Below, piece after piece: positions 45,852-54,604 of a DNA stretch of 64,000 nucleotides; the first letter of the stretch is position 1, and every line of letters begins with the position of its first letter. The DNA lies in the NCBI GenBank assembly GCA_019800895.1, contig JAHVKF010000002.1, forward strand, positions 310,001 to 374,000, written 5' to 3'. The notes below the pieces were generated by a model. The model searched no databases, had not been told where the DNA came from, and saw nothing but the letters and a program-made list of their open reading frames with translations. The position numbers and the translations under genes were made by a program. Source of the stretch: Halomonas denitrificans (GTDB lineage Bacteria; Pseudomonadota; Gammaproteobacteria; Xanthomonadales; Wenzhouxiangellaceae).

Positions 45852-47237
45852 TCAGGATTTTCTGGTCGGCCGCTTCCAGCCGGGCAGGCTCTTCTGGCGC
45901 GCGCGGGCCACGGTCAGGGCGTCGGCCGGCGCGTTGCCGGAGATCGTGCTGCCGGCCCCGATCGTGGCCCGGTCGCCGATCGTCACCGGCGCGACCAGCG
46001 CGCTGTTGGAGCCGACGAAGGCGTCCGAGCCGATCACAGTCCGGTGCTTGTTCACCCCGTCGTAGTTGCAGGTGATGGTGCCGGCGCCGAGGTTGGCGCC
46101 GGCGCCGACCTCCGCGTCGCCGACATAGCTGAGGTGGCTGGCCTTGGCGCCCTCGGCCAGGACCGCGTTCTTGGTCTCGACGAAATTGCCGATCTTCACG
46201 CCGGCGGCCAGCACCGTGCCCGGGCGCAGCCGGGCGAACGGCCCGATCCGGCAGGCCCCGGTCGTCTCGGCACCGTCGAGCACACTGTAGGCCTCGACCC
46301 GGGTCCCTGCGGCCAATCGGCAGTCACGCAGTACGCAGCCCGGGCCGATCTCGACCCCGTCGCCGAGCACGACGGTTCCCTCGAGCACCGCGCCGACGTC
46401 GATGACCACGTCGCGGCCGGCTTCGACGCGCCCGCGCAGCTGGACCTGGTCCGGCACCGGCAGGGAAACGCCGGCGTCCAGCAGCGCGCGGCGCCGGCGA
46501 GCCTGAAGTGCAGCCTCCAGCGCCGCCAGCTGGACGCGGTCGTTGGCGCCAAGGGCTTCGCGGGACTCGCCGCAGGAGGCGGTGGCGACGGCCGCGCCGT
46601 CCGCGACCGCCAGGCCGACCACGTCGGTCAGGTAATACTCGCGCTGCGCATTGTCGTTCCCGATCCGGCCCAGCCAGTCCGCCAGGCACTCCGCGTCGGC
46701 CAGCATCACGCCCGAGTTCACCTCGCCGATCTGCCGCTCGCGGGCGCTGGCGTCGCGCTCCTCGCGGATGCCGACGGGCCGGCCGGCGTCGTCGCGCAGG
46801 ATCCGGCCGTAGCCGGTCGGATCGCCCGGTTCGAAGGTGAGCAGCGCGAGCGGCGCGTCGATGCCGACGAGACGCTCGAGGCTCTCGGTCCGGATCAACG
46901 GCATGTCCCCCGGCAGCACGAGCACGCGGGCGCCGGCCGGGATCGAGGGGAGGGCCTGCTGGACCGCGTGGCCGGTGCCCAGGCGCTCGGCCTGCTCGAC
47001 CCAGCGCACCGGTGGCCGGCGCGCCTCGAACGCGTCGCGCACCCGGTCGGCCCCGGCACCGATCACCACATGAACGGCGGCCGGGCCGAGTGGCGCCAGT
47101 GCGTCGAGGACGTGAGCGAGCATCGGCTGGCCGCCCAGCGGCTGCAGCACCTTCGGCCGATCGGACCGCATCCGGCGACCTTCGCCGGCGGCGAGGACGA
47201 TCACGTGCAGGTCGGGACGGGATGGATCGGGCGGCAT
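45852..47237 (-). CDS. glmU: Bifunctional GlmU (glucosamine-1-phosphate acetyltransferase / UDP-GlcNAc pyrophosphorylase)
   Basis: A 461-residue enzyme. The N-terminal uridyltransferase has VLAAGEGRRMRSDRPKVLQPL, LGTGHAVQQALPSI and LPGDMPLI; the C-terminal left-handed beta-helix (about 250-461) has GTRVEAYSV, VKIGNFVETKNAVL and AGTITCNYDGVNKHRTVIG with the catalytic His. It makes UDP-GlcNAc for peptidoglycan and LPS. The start at 47237 gives MPPDPSRPDLHVIVLAAG. The gene stands alone, with no atpC or glmS neighbours in the window. A 1.36-kb gene-free region lies upstream. Confidence 0.95.
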   Translation of the reverse strand: MPPDPSRPDLHVIVLAAGEGRRMRSDRPKVLQPLGGQPMLAHVLDALAPLGPAAVHVVIGAGADRVRDAFEARRPPVRWVEQAERLGTGHAVQQALPSIPAGARVLVLPGDMPLIRTESLERLVGIDAPLALLTFEPGDPTGYGRILRDDAGRPVGIREERDASARERQIGEVNSGVMLADAECLADWLGRIGNDNAQREYYLTDVVGLAVADGAAVATASCGESREALGANDRVQLAALEAALQARRRRALLDAGVSLPVPDQVQLRGRVEAGRDVVIDVGAVLEGTVVLGDGVEIGPGCVLRDCRLAAGTRVEAYSVLDGAETTGACRIGPFARLRPGTVLAAGVKIGNFVETKNAVLAEGAKASHLSYVGDAEVGAGANLGAGTITCNYDGVNKHRTVIGSDAFVGSNSALVAPVTIGDRATIGAGSTISGNAPADALTVARARQKSLPGWKRPTRKS

Positions 47238-47479
47238 GGGGATTCTCCGTCGGCGCGGCTCGAGGGCACAGGATAGCGGCTCGTGGCGCCGGGGTCGCGG
47301 CGGCGACCGTCCGCCGGGCAGCATTCCGCGCCATTCGCGCCCTGCCGTGGGGCGGCTTCCGGACGCATGTCGGCCGGCCGTGATCTCGGAGCTGGTGCCC
47401 GCCGAGGCGGTCGCGGTCCGATTTCGCCCGACAGCCGAAGCCGGCGTGGCGAATCGACTGTGGAGTTGTTCTTCGGTTT

Positions 47480-48047
47480 TTACGGAATAGAGCGAACCAA
47501 CCCCGAAAGGCATTTCGCCCCGCGCTTCGCGCTTGCGGGCGACCTTCTTTTGACAGGCGCGACAAAAGAAGGCAAAAGCGCTCTTAATGAACGGGTCGTA
47601 TCGAGGGGCGAGTTTCTTTGGAACCGCCGTGGCGACGATACTCGCTGGGCGGCCTCGGGAGAGGAGAGGCCGTTGGTCGCAACCTCGGGGATGACCCAAG
47701 GTGCACGCGGAACGGGCCCCGCTTCGGCCCGGCAGCGACCTCGAGGGCAGTGCCCACCGAGGCTGTCGGGCTCCGACCCTCCCTGCGGTAGCCGAAGCCT
47801 GGCGCTCGACAAGCTTCTCGTGTCTCAGCGCGGTAAGCGATTTTCTGCGCCGCGCCCTTGCCTGACGGGCAAACCCGGTTCCTTCGCACCGCTTGTGGAA
47901 GCGCTTTTGGGTACTTTTGAGGCGACTGTCAAAAGTACCTCGCCAGAAAGCGGGCGGAGCCCGTGTGGCGAAACGCCTTTGGGGTTGTTCTTCGGTTTTT
48001 CATGAAAACGAGAACCAACCTCAGAGGCATTTCGCGCCGAAGGACGA
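47480..48047. repeat. Family-1 structured repeat, copy B
   Basis: The element starts with CATTTCGCCCCGCGCTTCGC and a hairpin CCTTCTTTTGAC/GACAAAAGAAGG (47543-47572, imperfect at the loop). It ends with GGTACTTTTGA-GGCGACTG-TCAAAAGTACC (47910-47939), then CTCGCC and GGCGAAACGCC. Copies C (56.1 kb) and D (59.3 kb) are nearly identical along 450 bases. After the right end, GCGAAACGCCTTTGGGGTTG is answered in inverted form by CCAACCTCAGAGGCATTTCGC (48017-48037), making an imperfect palindrome of about 65 bases. No gene is supported in 47238-48601. Confidence 0.8.
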
Positions 48048-48144
48048 AACTCCTCTCGAACGTATCCGCATCTGCACGACAGGACACACGACCGCGACCC
48101 TGCGCCGCCGCAGATGGGCAGAAAAAGCGAAAGGAGGATAAAGA

Positions 48145-48262
48145 GAGGCCCCGGGAGAGGGAGAAACCCGGGGCCTCGGAGTTGGATCCGGTTTGGGGAC
48201 GATACCGAATCCAGGGTGGACCCGCTCAGGGAGGGAAGCAGGTCCGCGCCTAGCGCTAGGCG
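48145..48262. promoter_or_regulatory. Hairpin and 16-bp palindrome upstream of the Lpp-like gene
   Basis: GAGGCCCCGGG (48145-48155) and CCCGGGGCCTC (48167-48177) form a perfect 11-bp stem with an 11-base loop and no T run on either strand. At 48247-48262, CGCCTAGC|GCTAGGCG is a perfect 16-bp palindrome, a size typical of a dimeric repressor site. Both lie in the long spacer between glmU and the lipoprotein gene; neither is assigned to a known regulator. A weak -10-like TTATAT is seen near 48468. Confidence 0.4.
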
Positions 48263-48601
48263 TTCGTTATGACCCGATTCGGAAACCGGAGTTCCCGCAC
48301 CGGATCGAAAATTGTTTCCCGCCGATCGCCGCCTTGGGCGAGCAGGACGAGCCGCCGTCACCACCGATATGGAGACGGCCCGGGGAGGTTCAAGGGCACC
48401 GGAGCCGGGCCACGAAGCGGCAAGACCCGCACGCGGCCACGCTTGTATGGCTTCGATACATCCGTCATTATATCAGCACCGGGCGCGAACGGACGCTGCC
48501 GGGCGGTGTGTATGTGCATCATTGCCCCCAGGTCCGCACCGACCGGCCCCAGTCTGGATTCGACTGGAATTCGATCTCATTACAGTCTCAGGAGTACGCC
48601 C

Positions 48602-48895
48602 ATGACCCGTTCCCCCCGCACTGTGGCCGCCAAGGCCCTGATCGGTGGTTTCGCACTGGCGCTGGCCGCCGGTTGCGCCTCGACCCAGCAGCTCAACGAA
48701 GTCCGCGCCGAAGCCGAAGAAGCCAAGCGCATGGCCGCAGAAGCCACGGCCCGGCTGGAAGCCGCGCAGAGCTCGATCCAGCAGGCGCTGGAGGCCGCGC
48801 GCGCCGCCCAGGCTGCCGCAGACGCCTCGCAGAACTGCTGCACCGACCTGGAGCGCAAGCTGGACCGCGCGCTCGAGGACATGCAGAACAAGTAA
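48602..48895 (+). CDS. Lpp/OprI-like outer-membrane lipoprotein with C-terminal lysine
   Basis: A 97-residue lipoprotein: signal peptide to LAAGC (Cys25), then an uninterrupted Ala/Glu/Arg-rich helix (about 29-76) with the small-residue heptads of alanine-zipper lipoproteins such as OprI and Lpp, and the end LERKLDRALEDMQNK. The final residue is Lys, as in Lpp, where that lysine is bonded to peptidoglycan. Two adjacent cysteines (Cys79, Cys80) near the end are unusual and could form disulfides. An AGGAG ribosome site lies before the ATG and an intrinsic terminator follows. The convergent downstream gene encodes an L,D-transpeptidase, the class of enzyme that makes the Lpp-peptidoglycan bond. 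Confidence 0.82.
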   Translation: MTRSPRTVAAKALIGGFALALAAGCASTQQLNEVRAEAEEAKRMAAEATARLEAAQSSIQQALEAARAAQAAADASQNCCTDLERKLDRALEDMQNK

Positions 48896-48923
48896 GCGCT
48901 CCGCGCCTGCAATCGTTCGACCG

Positions 48924-48953
48924 CTGCGCCGGGCCCCGCCCGGCGCAGTCGTT
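48924..48953 (+). terminator. Terminator after the Lpp-like gene
   Basis: A 10-bp stem CTGCGCCGGG / CCCGGCGCAG (48924-48933, 48939-48948) with a 5-base loop, followed by TCGTTTCC. The T run is short, so efficiency is uncertain. Confidence 0.6.
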
Positions 48954-49047
48954 TCCGCCCTGTCCCCAGCAGGCGACACGCCGTTCCTTCCCTGTCGATT
49001 TCGCCCGGCAGATTTCGTCCGGCACGTCCGGGCGCCCCGATCGGCGA

Positions 49048-49983
49048 TCAGTCCACGGCCGAACCGATCCGCACGGGCACTCCGTCGGCGTCGGCGTAGG
49101 CGGACCGGACGACATTCCAGTCCACCCGGGTTCCGGACCGCTGCGCGGCATCGACGCGCGCCTGCACCTCCGACCACTCCGGCAGCGGCGGCTCACCGTC
49201 TTCGACCGGGTCGACCTCGAGGTACAGGGCATCGCCCTTCCAGCCCACGCGCACCGGCTGACGCACGATCCGCACCGGCGTACCGACCGGCACCTGACGG
49301 ATCAGCGACGCGATGCTCTCCGGGAACAGGCGGATGCACCCCTGACTTACGCGCAGACCGACGCCGTCGGGACGGTGCGTGCCATGGATCAGCAGCCCCT
49401 CGCCGGCCAGCTTCAGGGCGTGCCGCCCCAGCGGGTTCTCCGGTCCGGCCGGCACCATGGCGCCGAGCTCGCGGCCGGTCGACGCGTAGTAGGCGCGGAC
49501 CTCGTCGGTCGGGTACCAGGCCGGATCGTCGAGACGCGCGGTAACTTCGGTCTCGACCAGCGGCGTGGCGCGCTCGGACAGGCCGACGCCGACCGGGTGC
49601 GTATCGACCACGGGGCCGTCCCAGTCGGGCCAGTCGTCGGTGAAGAAGTACAGGCGACGCTCCGAGAGGTTGACGACGATGCCTTCGCGAGGCCCGTCGG
49701 GCAGCACGTGGAGCTGCGGGATGCGCAGGCGCAGGCCCGCCATCGGCAGCCACGGGTCGACGTCCGGATTGGCGGCTCGGATCTCGTTGTGGCCGATGTT
49801 GTGCATCCGGGCCAGGTCCAGCGGGCGCTGCTCGCCGCGGGTCCGGTCCACGATGAGTTCTCCGATCACGTCGTCCCCCGGCGTCAGCGGCCAGACCACC
49901 GCACTCGTCGGGCTCGACGCCATCAGCACGAGCGCCGCAAGGCCGAGTGCCCGGGCCCCGGTCCGCGACTGCCCGGCCCTCAC
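49048..49983 (-). CDS. L,D-transpeptidase (ErfK/YbiS/YkuD family)
   Basis: A 311-residue exported enzyme. A signal peptide (ALGLAALVLMASSPTSA) is followed by a LysM-like segment (about 56-92: LARMHNIGHNEIRAANPDVDPW) and a YkuD catalytic domain (about 100-230) with HGTHRPDGVGLRVSQGCIRL (His200, Ser213, Cys216), the complete active site. The C-terminal 70 residues resemble the ErfK/YbiS extension. These enzymes form 3-3 crosslinks or attach lipoproteins to peptidoglycan. The start is a GTG at 49983, overlapping the bioD stop codon, so translation is probably coupled to the biotin operon. The function in the biotin operon is unexplained; the adjacent Lpp-like gene suggests a role in lipoprotein anchoring. 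Confidence 0.87.
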   Translation of the reverse strand: MRAGQSRTGARALGLAALVLMASSPTSAVVWPLTPGDDVIGELIVDRTRGEQRPLDLARMHNIGHNEIRAANPDVDPWLPMAGLRLRIPQLHVLPDGPREGIVVNLSERRLYFFTDDWPDWDGPVVDTHPVGVGLSERATPLVETEVTARLDDPAWYPTDEVRAYYASTGRELGAMVPAGPENPLGRHALKLAGEGLLIHGTHRPDGVGLRVSQGCIRLFPESIASLIRQVPVGTPVRIVRQPVRVGWKGDALYLEVDPVEDGEPPLPEWSEVQARVDAAQRSGTRVDWNVVRSAYADADGVPVRIGSAVD

Positions 49984-50639
49984 GCGGCCTCCGACAGGTC
50001 GAGTTGCGCCTCGAAGCGGGGTGCCGCGCCGTGCGCGATGCGGCCGAGCAGCGGGCAGCCGAGCCGCTGGGCGAGGGCGTCCAGGTTCGCCTGCTGGGCG
50101 ACCATGTCCGGGTCGACGTGGTTCGCGATCCATCCGACAGGCTCGAACCCGTCGGCGCGAATCGCCCTGGCGGTCAGCAAGGCGTGGTTCAGGCAGCCCA
50201 GGCGCAGACCCACCACCAGCACAACGCCAGCATCGAGAGCCTTAGGCAGCGCCGCGAGGTCGCAATCCGGGCCCAGCGGCACCTGCCATCCACCGACGCC
50301 CTCGACCAGCCGGACGTCTGCGTCGATCTTCAGTATTTCGCGGGCGATCGATGCATGATCGATGCAGATGCCCGCCTGTTCGGCGGCGATGTGCGGCGCG
50401 ATCGGCGGCGCCAGGGCCACGGGATTGACCGTTTCGTACGGCAGTTTCACGCTCGCCGCCTCGATCAATCGCTCGGCGTCGTCGTTGCGCAGGCCGGCGT
50501 CGGTCACCCGGCAGCCCGACGCGATCGGCTTGAAACAGGCCACCCGGCGGCCGAGCGCGACCAGCGCCCGGGCCAGCGCCGCGGTGGCGACCGTCTTGCC
50601 GCAGCCGGTATCGGTGCCGGTCAGGAACAGCGTGGTCAT
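49980..50639 (-). CDS. bioD: Dethiobiotin synthetase
   Basis: A 219-residue ATPase with the P-loop FLTGTDTGCGKTVATAAL, the FKPIASG motif with catalytic Lys, and EGVGGWQVPLG. It closes the ureido ring of dethiobiotin from diaminopelargonate, CO2 and ATP. ATG at 50639 follows a CGGAG site and is favoured over a GTG 9 bases upstream. It is the last biotin gene of bioB-F-H-C-D and overlaps the L,D-transpeptidase start by 4 bases. bioA is not in the window. Confidence 0.94.
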   Translation of the reverse strand: MTTLFLTGTDTGCGKTVATAALARALVALGRRVACFKPIASGCRVTDAGLRNDDAERLIEAASVKLPYETVNPVALAPPIAPHIAAEQAGICIDHASIAREILKIDADVRLVEGVGGWQVPLGPDCDLAALPKALDAGVVLVVGLRLGCLNHALLTARAIRADGFEPVGWIANHVDPDMVAQQANLDALAQRLGCPLLGRIAHGAAPRFEAQLDLSEAA

Positions 50640-50667
50640 CGATTGCACTCCGAGCGAAAGGGTGGAC

Positions 50668-51618
50668 TCAGTCGGACGACCGGCGGCGACGGCCGATCGA
50701 GGTCAACGGGACGGACGCCTCCTCGCCGTGGATCGAGCGGATCGGCGCACCCGGCTCCGGCGCCCAGGCGGAAGCATAGACCACCTCCCAGGTGGCCGGG
50801 TACAGGCCGTCGTCACGGCGATGGGATTCGTAGGCGGCGAGCATCGCCCTGAGCCGCGACGGGGGCGTCAGACCGGCGGACGCGGCCGGCCGACTCCCCG
50901 GACCATCGACGTCGGGGACCCTCCGCGATACATGGCTGGCGCCGATCGAGCGCAGCTCGTCGAGGAGATCGCGCGGCGAGCGATAGGTCGTGGTCAGCCA
51001 GTCGGTGTCGAGCACGGGCTCCATGAAGCCTGACCGGACCAAGGCGTCGCCGACCGTCTGCACGTCGGTGAAGCGATGGACGTGCTCGCCCTCGTCGACC
51101 CGGGCCCAGGCCTCGCGCAACTCGGCGAGCGTGTCGGGGCCGAAGGTGGAGATCAGCAGCAAGCCGCCGGGACGGAGCACGCGGCGCAGGCCGTTGAGCA
51201 CGGCCGGCAGGTCGTCGCACCACTGCAGCATCAGGTTCGAGTACAGCAGATCGACGCTGGCATCGGCGAGCGGCAGGGCATGCGCATCCCCCGCGACCCG
51301 GGCGAAGCGGCGACCGCGCCAGCCCGCCTCGCGGCGCGCCCGGTGCAGCATCGGCAGGGCAAGATCCATGGCCACCACGTCCGCATCGCCGAACCGGTCG
51401 GCCAGCACGCGCGCCTGGCGTCCCGGCCCGGCGCCGAGGTCCAGCACCGTATTCGGCTGGAAGCGCAATCCGTCGAGCCGTTCGATCAGGCGGTCGGCCA
51501 CCTCCGCCTGCAACCGCGCACGTTCGGCGTAGACGTCCGCCGCGCGGCCGAAGCGCTGCCGGATCCGGGCCCGGTCGTAGCGGGGAAGGCCCGCGCCTTG
51601 TTCGCGTCGGTCAACCAT
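50668..51618 (-). CDS. bioC: Malonyl-ACP O-methyltransferase
   Basis: A 316-residue SAM-dependent methyltransferase with motif I VLDLGAGPGRQARVLADRFGD and post-motif residues DLALPMLHRAR, ASVDLLYSNLMLQWCDD and GLLLISTFGPDTLAELREAW, all typical of BioC. It methylates malonyl-ACP so that it can enter fatty-acid synthesis to make the pimeloyl moiety. The start at 51618 lies within the end of bioH (8-base overlap). The C terminus is 50 residues longer than in E. coli and Arg/Ser-rich. Confidence 0.92.
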   Translation of the reverse strand: MVDRREQGAGLPRYDRARIRQRFGRAADVYAERARLQAEVADRLIERLDGLRFQPNTVLDLGAGPGRQARVLADRFGDADVVAMDLALPMLHRARREAGWRGRRFARVAGDAHALPLADASVDLLYSNLMLQWCDDLPAVLNGLRRVLRPGGLLLISTFGPDTLAELREAWARVDEGEHVHRFTDVQTVGDALVRSGFMEPVLDTDWLTTTYRSPRDLLDELRSIGASHVSRRVPDVDGPGSRPAASAGLTPPSRLRAMLAAYESHRRDDGLYPATWEVVYASAWAPEPGAPIRSIHGEEASVPLTSIGRRRRSSD

Positions 51619-52360
51619 CGATGATCCATCCTCGCACGGCTGCGGCAACGGCCTCCGGGTCGGTCAGGAACGGCGCGTGCGCGGCGCCGGGGATACGGAC
51701 CAGGTCGCTGTCGCGAACAAGCTCGGCGACCGCTTCCAGCGCTGCCCAGGGCACCAGCCGGTCGCGCCGTCCACCGAGCAATCGAACCGGAACGGCCAGC
51801 TGTCGCAGCTGCCCGGTCAGGTCGGTCCCGGCGAGGTGATTCAGGCCGGCCAGCAGCGCCTGTCGGGACGGATAGCCGTGTTCGAAGGCGCGCTCCCGCA
51901 GGCGCTTCAGATCGCTTCGCGCGTTCGCCGCGCCGTGCATCTCCAGGGCGAGGAAGCGCTGGACCACGGTTTCGGGATCGCCGGCCAGTTCCACCGCCAT
52001 CGCCTGGAGCATCGCCGGTTCCACGGCATGCGGCCAGTGCGGCCGCCGGATCAACGACGGCGTCGCGGCGATCAGCACCAGGCCGGTGAAGCGCTCGGGT
52101 TCGCGGAGCGCGGCCTGCATCGCGACCAGGCCGCCCAGGGACCAGCCCAGCACCCAGCTGCCGCTCGGCAGATCGTCGAACACGGCATCGAGCAAGGCAT
52201 CGGGGTCGTCCGGCCAGGCCAGGTCGCGGCGGACGCCGTGGCCCGGCAGGTCCAAGCGCCGCCAGTCGGCGTCCGGCCAGGCCGCGACCAGGTCGTCGAA
52301 CAGGCCGCCATGCATCGCCCAGCCGTGGACCAGGCCGATCGTCGGCGTCGGGTCGCTCAT
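51611..52360 (-). CDS. bioH: Pimeloyl-ACP methyl ester carboxylesterase
   Basis: A 249-residue alpha/beta hydrolase with the oxyanion HGWAMHGG, the nucleophile elbow GWSLGG, an Asp in GGRRDRLVPW and the catalytic His in PGAAHAPFLTDP, like BioH. It cleaves the methyl ester of pimeloyl-ACP. It lies between bioF (4-base overlap) and bioC (8-base overlap), a common gammaproteobacterial biotin-operon order. Confidence 0.93.
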   Translation of the reverse strand: MSDPTPTIGLVHGWAMHGGLFDDLVAAWPDADWRRLDLPGHGVRRDLAWPDDPDALLDAVFDDLPSGSWVLGWSLGGLVAMQAALREPERFTGLVLIAATPSLIRRPHWPHAVEPAMLQAMAVELAGDPETVVQRFLALEMHGAANARSDLKRLRERAFEHGYPSRQALLAGLNHLAGTDLTGQLRQLAVPVRLLGGRRDRLVPWAALEAVAELVRDSDLVRIPGAAHAPFLTDPEAVAAAVRGWIIDG

Positions 52361-53571
52361 CGGGAGCCGTCCGGGGTCGCGGTCGTCGTCGCCGTCGCGA
52401 CCGGCTCGACGCGGGACGACGCCTGCGGCAGGGCCTCGGCCAGCGCGGCGACCAGGCCGTCGATGGCGGTGTTCTCGTGGGCGGAGCTGAGCGTGATCCG
52501 CAGCCGGGCCCGGCCCTCGGGGACCGTCGGCGGACGGATCGCCCGGACCAGGAACCCTCGTGCGGCGAGCGCGTCGGCGGCGCGGACAGCGCTGCGGTCG
52601 TCGCCGAGCAGCACCGGCTGGATCGGCGTGGTCGATGGCCCGAGCGGCACGCCGGCTCGTTCGCAGCCGGCGCGGAAGCGTTCGACGGCTTCGCGCAAAC
52701 GCGTCCGCCGCCAGGACTCCTGCTGCAAGCGGGTCAGCGCACGATCGGTCGCATCGACCAGCAGCGGCGACGGTGCGGTGGAGTAGATGATCGCGCGGGC
52801 ACCATTGACCAGTTCGTCGATCAGCGCCCGCTCGCCGAGGATGGCCGCGCCCTGGGTACCCAGCGCCTTGCCGAAGGTGATCACCAGCGCATCGGCCCGG
52901 ACACCGGAATCGGCAACCGCGCCCCGACCGCCGGGGCCGAGCACGCCGAAGCCGTGTGCATCATCGATCCAGAGACCCAGCCCTGAGCGGTCGGCCAGCG
53001 CGGCCAGCGCCGACAGCGGCGCAACGTCGCCGTCCATCGAGAACACCGCATCGCTGGCCAGCCAGCGCGTTCGCGCGTCCAGCCGTCGTTGTGCGTCGTC
53101 GCCATCGGCGTGCGCATAGCGCCGGATTCGAGCCCCGGCCAGTCGCGCCCCGTCATTCAGTGACGCGTGGTTGAGCCGGTCGGCGAGCACCGCGTCGCCG
53201 CGGCCGAGAAGCGCCTGCCCGAGCGCGAGGTTGGCCTGGTAGCCGCTGGGCACCAGCACGGCCGCTTCCGCGCCGACAAACTCGGCCAGCCGGGCGGCCA
53301 GGCGGAGATGGCCCGGGCCGTAGCCGCTGACCAGCGGCGATGCGGCCGACCCGGTCGGCGAACCACCATCCACATCGGGTCCCGGACCGCCGGGCGCTCG
53401 CTCCCGGGCCAAGCCCAGGTAATCGTTGCTGCAGAAATCGATCAGCTCGACGTCGCCGTGCCGCACCCGGCAACCACCGATCGGCTCGAAGGCCTGGACG
53501 ACGCGCCGGCGTCCGGCGGCTTCGCGCTCGGTACGCCGGGCGGCCAGCGTCGCGTCCAGCCGTCCGCGCAT
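52357..53571 (-). CDS. bioF: 8-amino-7-oxononanoate synthase
   Basis: A 404-residue PLP enzyme of the alpha-oxoamine synthase family: NDYLGLARE near the N terminus, a glycine-rich SGYGPGHLRLAARLA, LNHASLNDGARL, DDAHGFGVLG and the lysine motif VITFGKALGTQGAAILG. It condenses pimeloyl-ACP with alanine. The C-terminal 20 residues (VEPVATATTTATPDGSR) are a low-complexity extension. Its ATG overlaps the bioB stop by one base. The last codons overlap bioH. Confidence 0.94.
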   Translation of the reverse strand: MRGRLDATLAARRTEREAAGRRRVVQAFEPIGGCRVRHGDVELIDFCSNDYLGLARERAPGGPGPDVDGGSPTGSAASPLVSGYGPGHLRLAARLAEFVGAEAAVLVPSGYQANLALGQALLGRGDAVLADRLNHASLNDGARLAGARIRRYAHADGDDAQRRLDARTRWLASDAVFSMDGDVAPLSALAALADRSGLGLWIDDAHGFGVLGPGGRGAVADSGVRADALVITFGKALGTQGAAILGERALIDELVNGARAIIYSTAPSPLLVDATDRALTRLQQESWRRTRLREAVERFRAGCERAGVPLGPSTTPIQPVLLGDDRSAVRAADALAARGFLVRAIRPPTVPEGRARLRITLSSAHENTAIDGLVAALAEALPQASSRVEPVATATTTATPDGSR

Positions 53572-54575
53572 CAGGACCCGGCGGGCGGGCGCGTGCCGGC
53601 CGCGCGGATTCCCAGGCGATCGAACAGCGCCCGGTCCGCTTCGACGTCGGGGTTGCCGGTAGTCAGCAACTTGTCGCCGTAAAAGATCGAGTTCGCGCCG
53701 GCCAGGAAACACAGGGCCTGCATCTCGTCGGACATCGCCTCGCGGCCGGCCGACAGGCGCACGCGCGCTTCGGGCATCAGCAGTCTCGCCACGGCGATCG
53801 TGCGCACGAACTCGAGCGGATCGATCGGCTCGGCGTCCTCTAGCGGGGTGCCCGGAACCCGTACCAGCTGGTTGATCGGCACCGACTGCGGGTGATCCGG
53901 CAGATTCGCCAGCTGGGCCAGCAGGCCGACCCGGTCGTCGCGCGACTCGCCCATGCCGACAATCCCGCCGCAGCACACCTTCATGCCGCTGGCCCGGACG
54001 TTTTCCAGCGTATCGAGCCGATCCTGGTAGCTGCGTGTGGTGATGATGTCCTCGTAATACTCCGGCGAGGTATCGAGGTTGTGGTTGTAGTAGTCCAGGC
54101 CAGCGTCGCGCAGGCGCTCGGCCTGCTCGGCAGTCAGCATGCCGAGCGTCAGACAGGTCTCCAGCCCCTCCTCGCGCACCGCCTCGATCAGTTCGATCAC
54201 GCGATCGACCTGGCGGTCCTTCGGCCGGCGCCACGCCGCGCCCATGCAGAACCGCTCCGAGCCGGCTTCGCGCGCCTTGCGAGCCGCCTCACGCACGACC
54301 TCGACCGGCAGCAGCTCCTCGTCGTCCAGCCCGGTGTTCCAGCGCACCGACTGCGGGCAATACTTGCAGTCCTCCGGACAACGCCCGGTCTTGATCGAAA
54401 GCAGCGTGGAGACCTGCACCTCGTTGGGGTCGAAATGCCGGCGATGGGTCTGCTGGGCGCGGAAGATCAATTCGGCGAAGGGCAGGTCGAAGAGCGCGCG
54501 GACCTCGTCGAGCGTCCAGTCGTGACGCGGCGGGGGCGCAGCGCCCGATTCTCGAGACGGAGCAGCGGAGGACAT
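53571..54575 (-). CDS. bioB: Biotin synthase
   Basis: A 334-residue radical-SAM enzyme with the cluster motif [15 protein letters not shown] (three Cys for the 4Fe-4S cluster), the second conserved region [34 protein letters not shown], and [20 protein letters not shown]. It inserts sulfur into dethiobiotin. The first 20 residues ([15 protein letters not shown]) are disordered. The promoter with a candidate BirA operator is directly upstream (54605-54661). The leader is short and lacks a convincing ribosome site. Confidence 0.95.
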   Translation of the reverse strand: MSSAAPSRESGAAPPPRHDWTLDEVRALFDLPFAELIFRAQQTHRRHFDPNEVQVSTLLSIKTGRCPEDCKYCPQSVRWNTGLDDEELLPVEVVREAARKAREAGSERFCMGAAWRRPKDRQVDRVIELIEAVREEGLETCLTLGMLTAEQAERLRDAGLDYYNHNLDTSPEYYEDIITTRSYQDRLDTLENVRASGMKVCCGGIVGMGESRDDRVGLLAQLANLPDHPQSVPINQLVRVPGTPLEDAEPIDPLEFVRTIAVARLLMPEARVRLSAGREAMSDEMQALCFLAGANSIFYGDKLLTTGNPDVEADRALFDRLGIRAAGTRPPAGS

Positions 54576-54604
54576 GGCAGGATGGGGACGATGGGCAGTG
54601 GGGT

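Noticed and set aside
47584-47889. Protein-coding gene inside family-1 repeat copy B
   Set aside because: Low-complexity Arg/Pro/Ser content, disrupted relative to copies C and D, no ribosome site and no known family.
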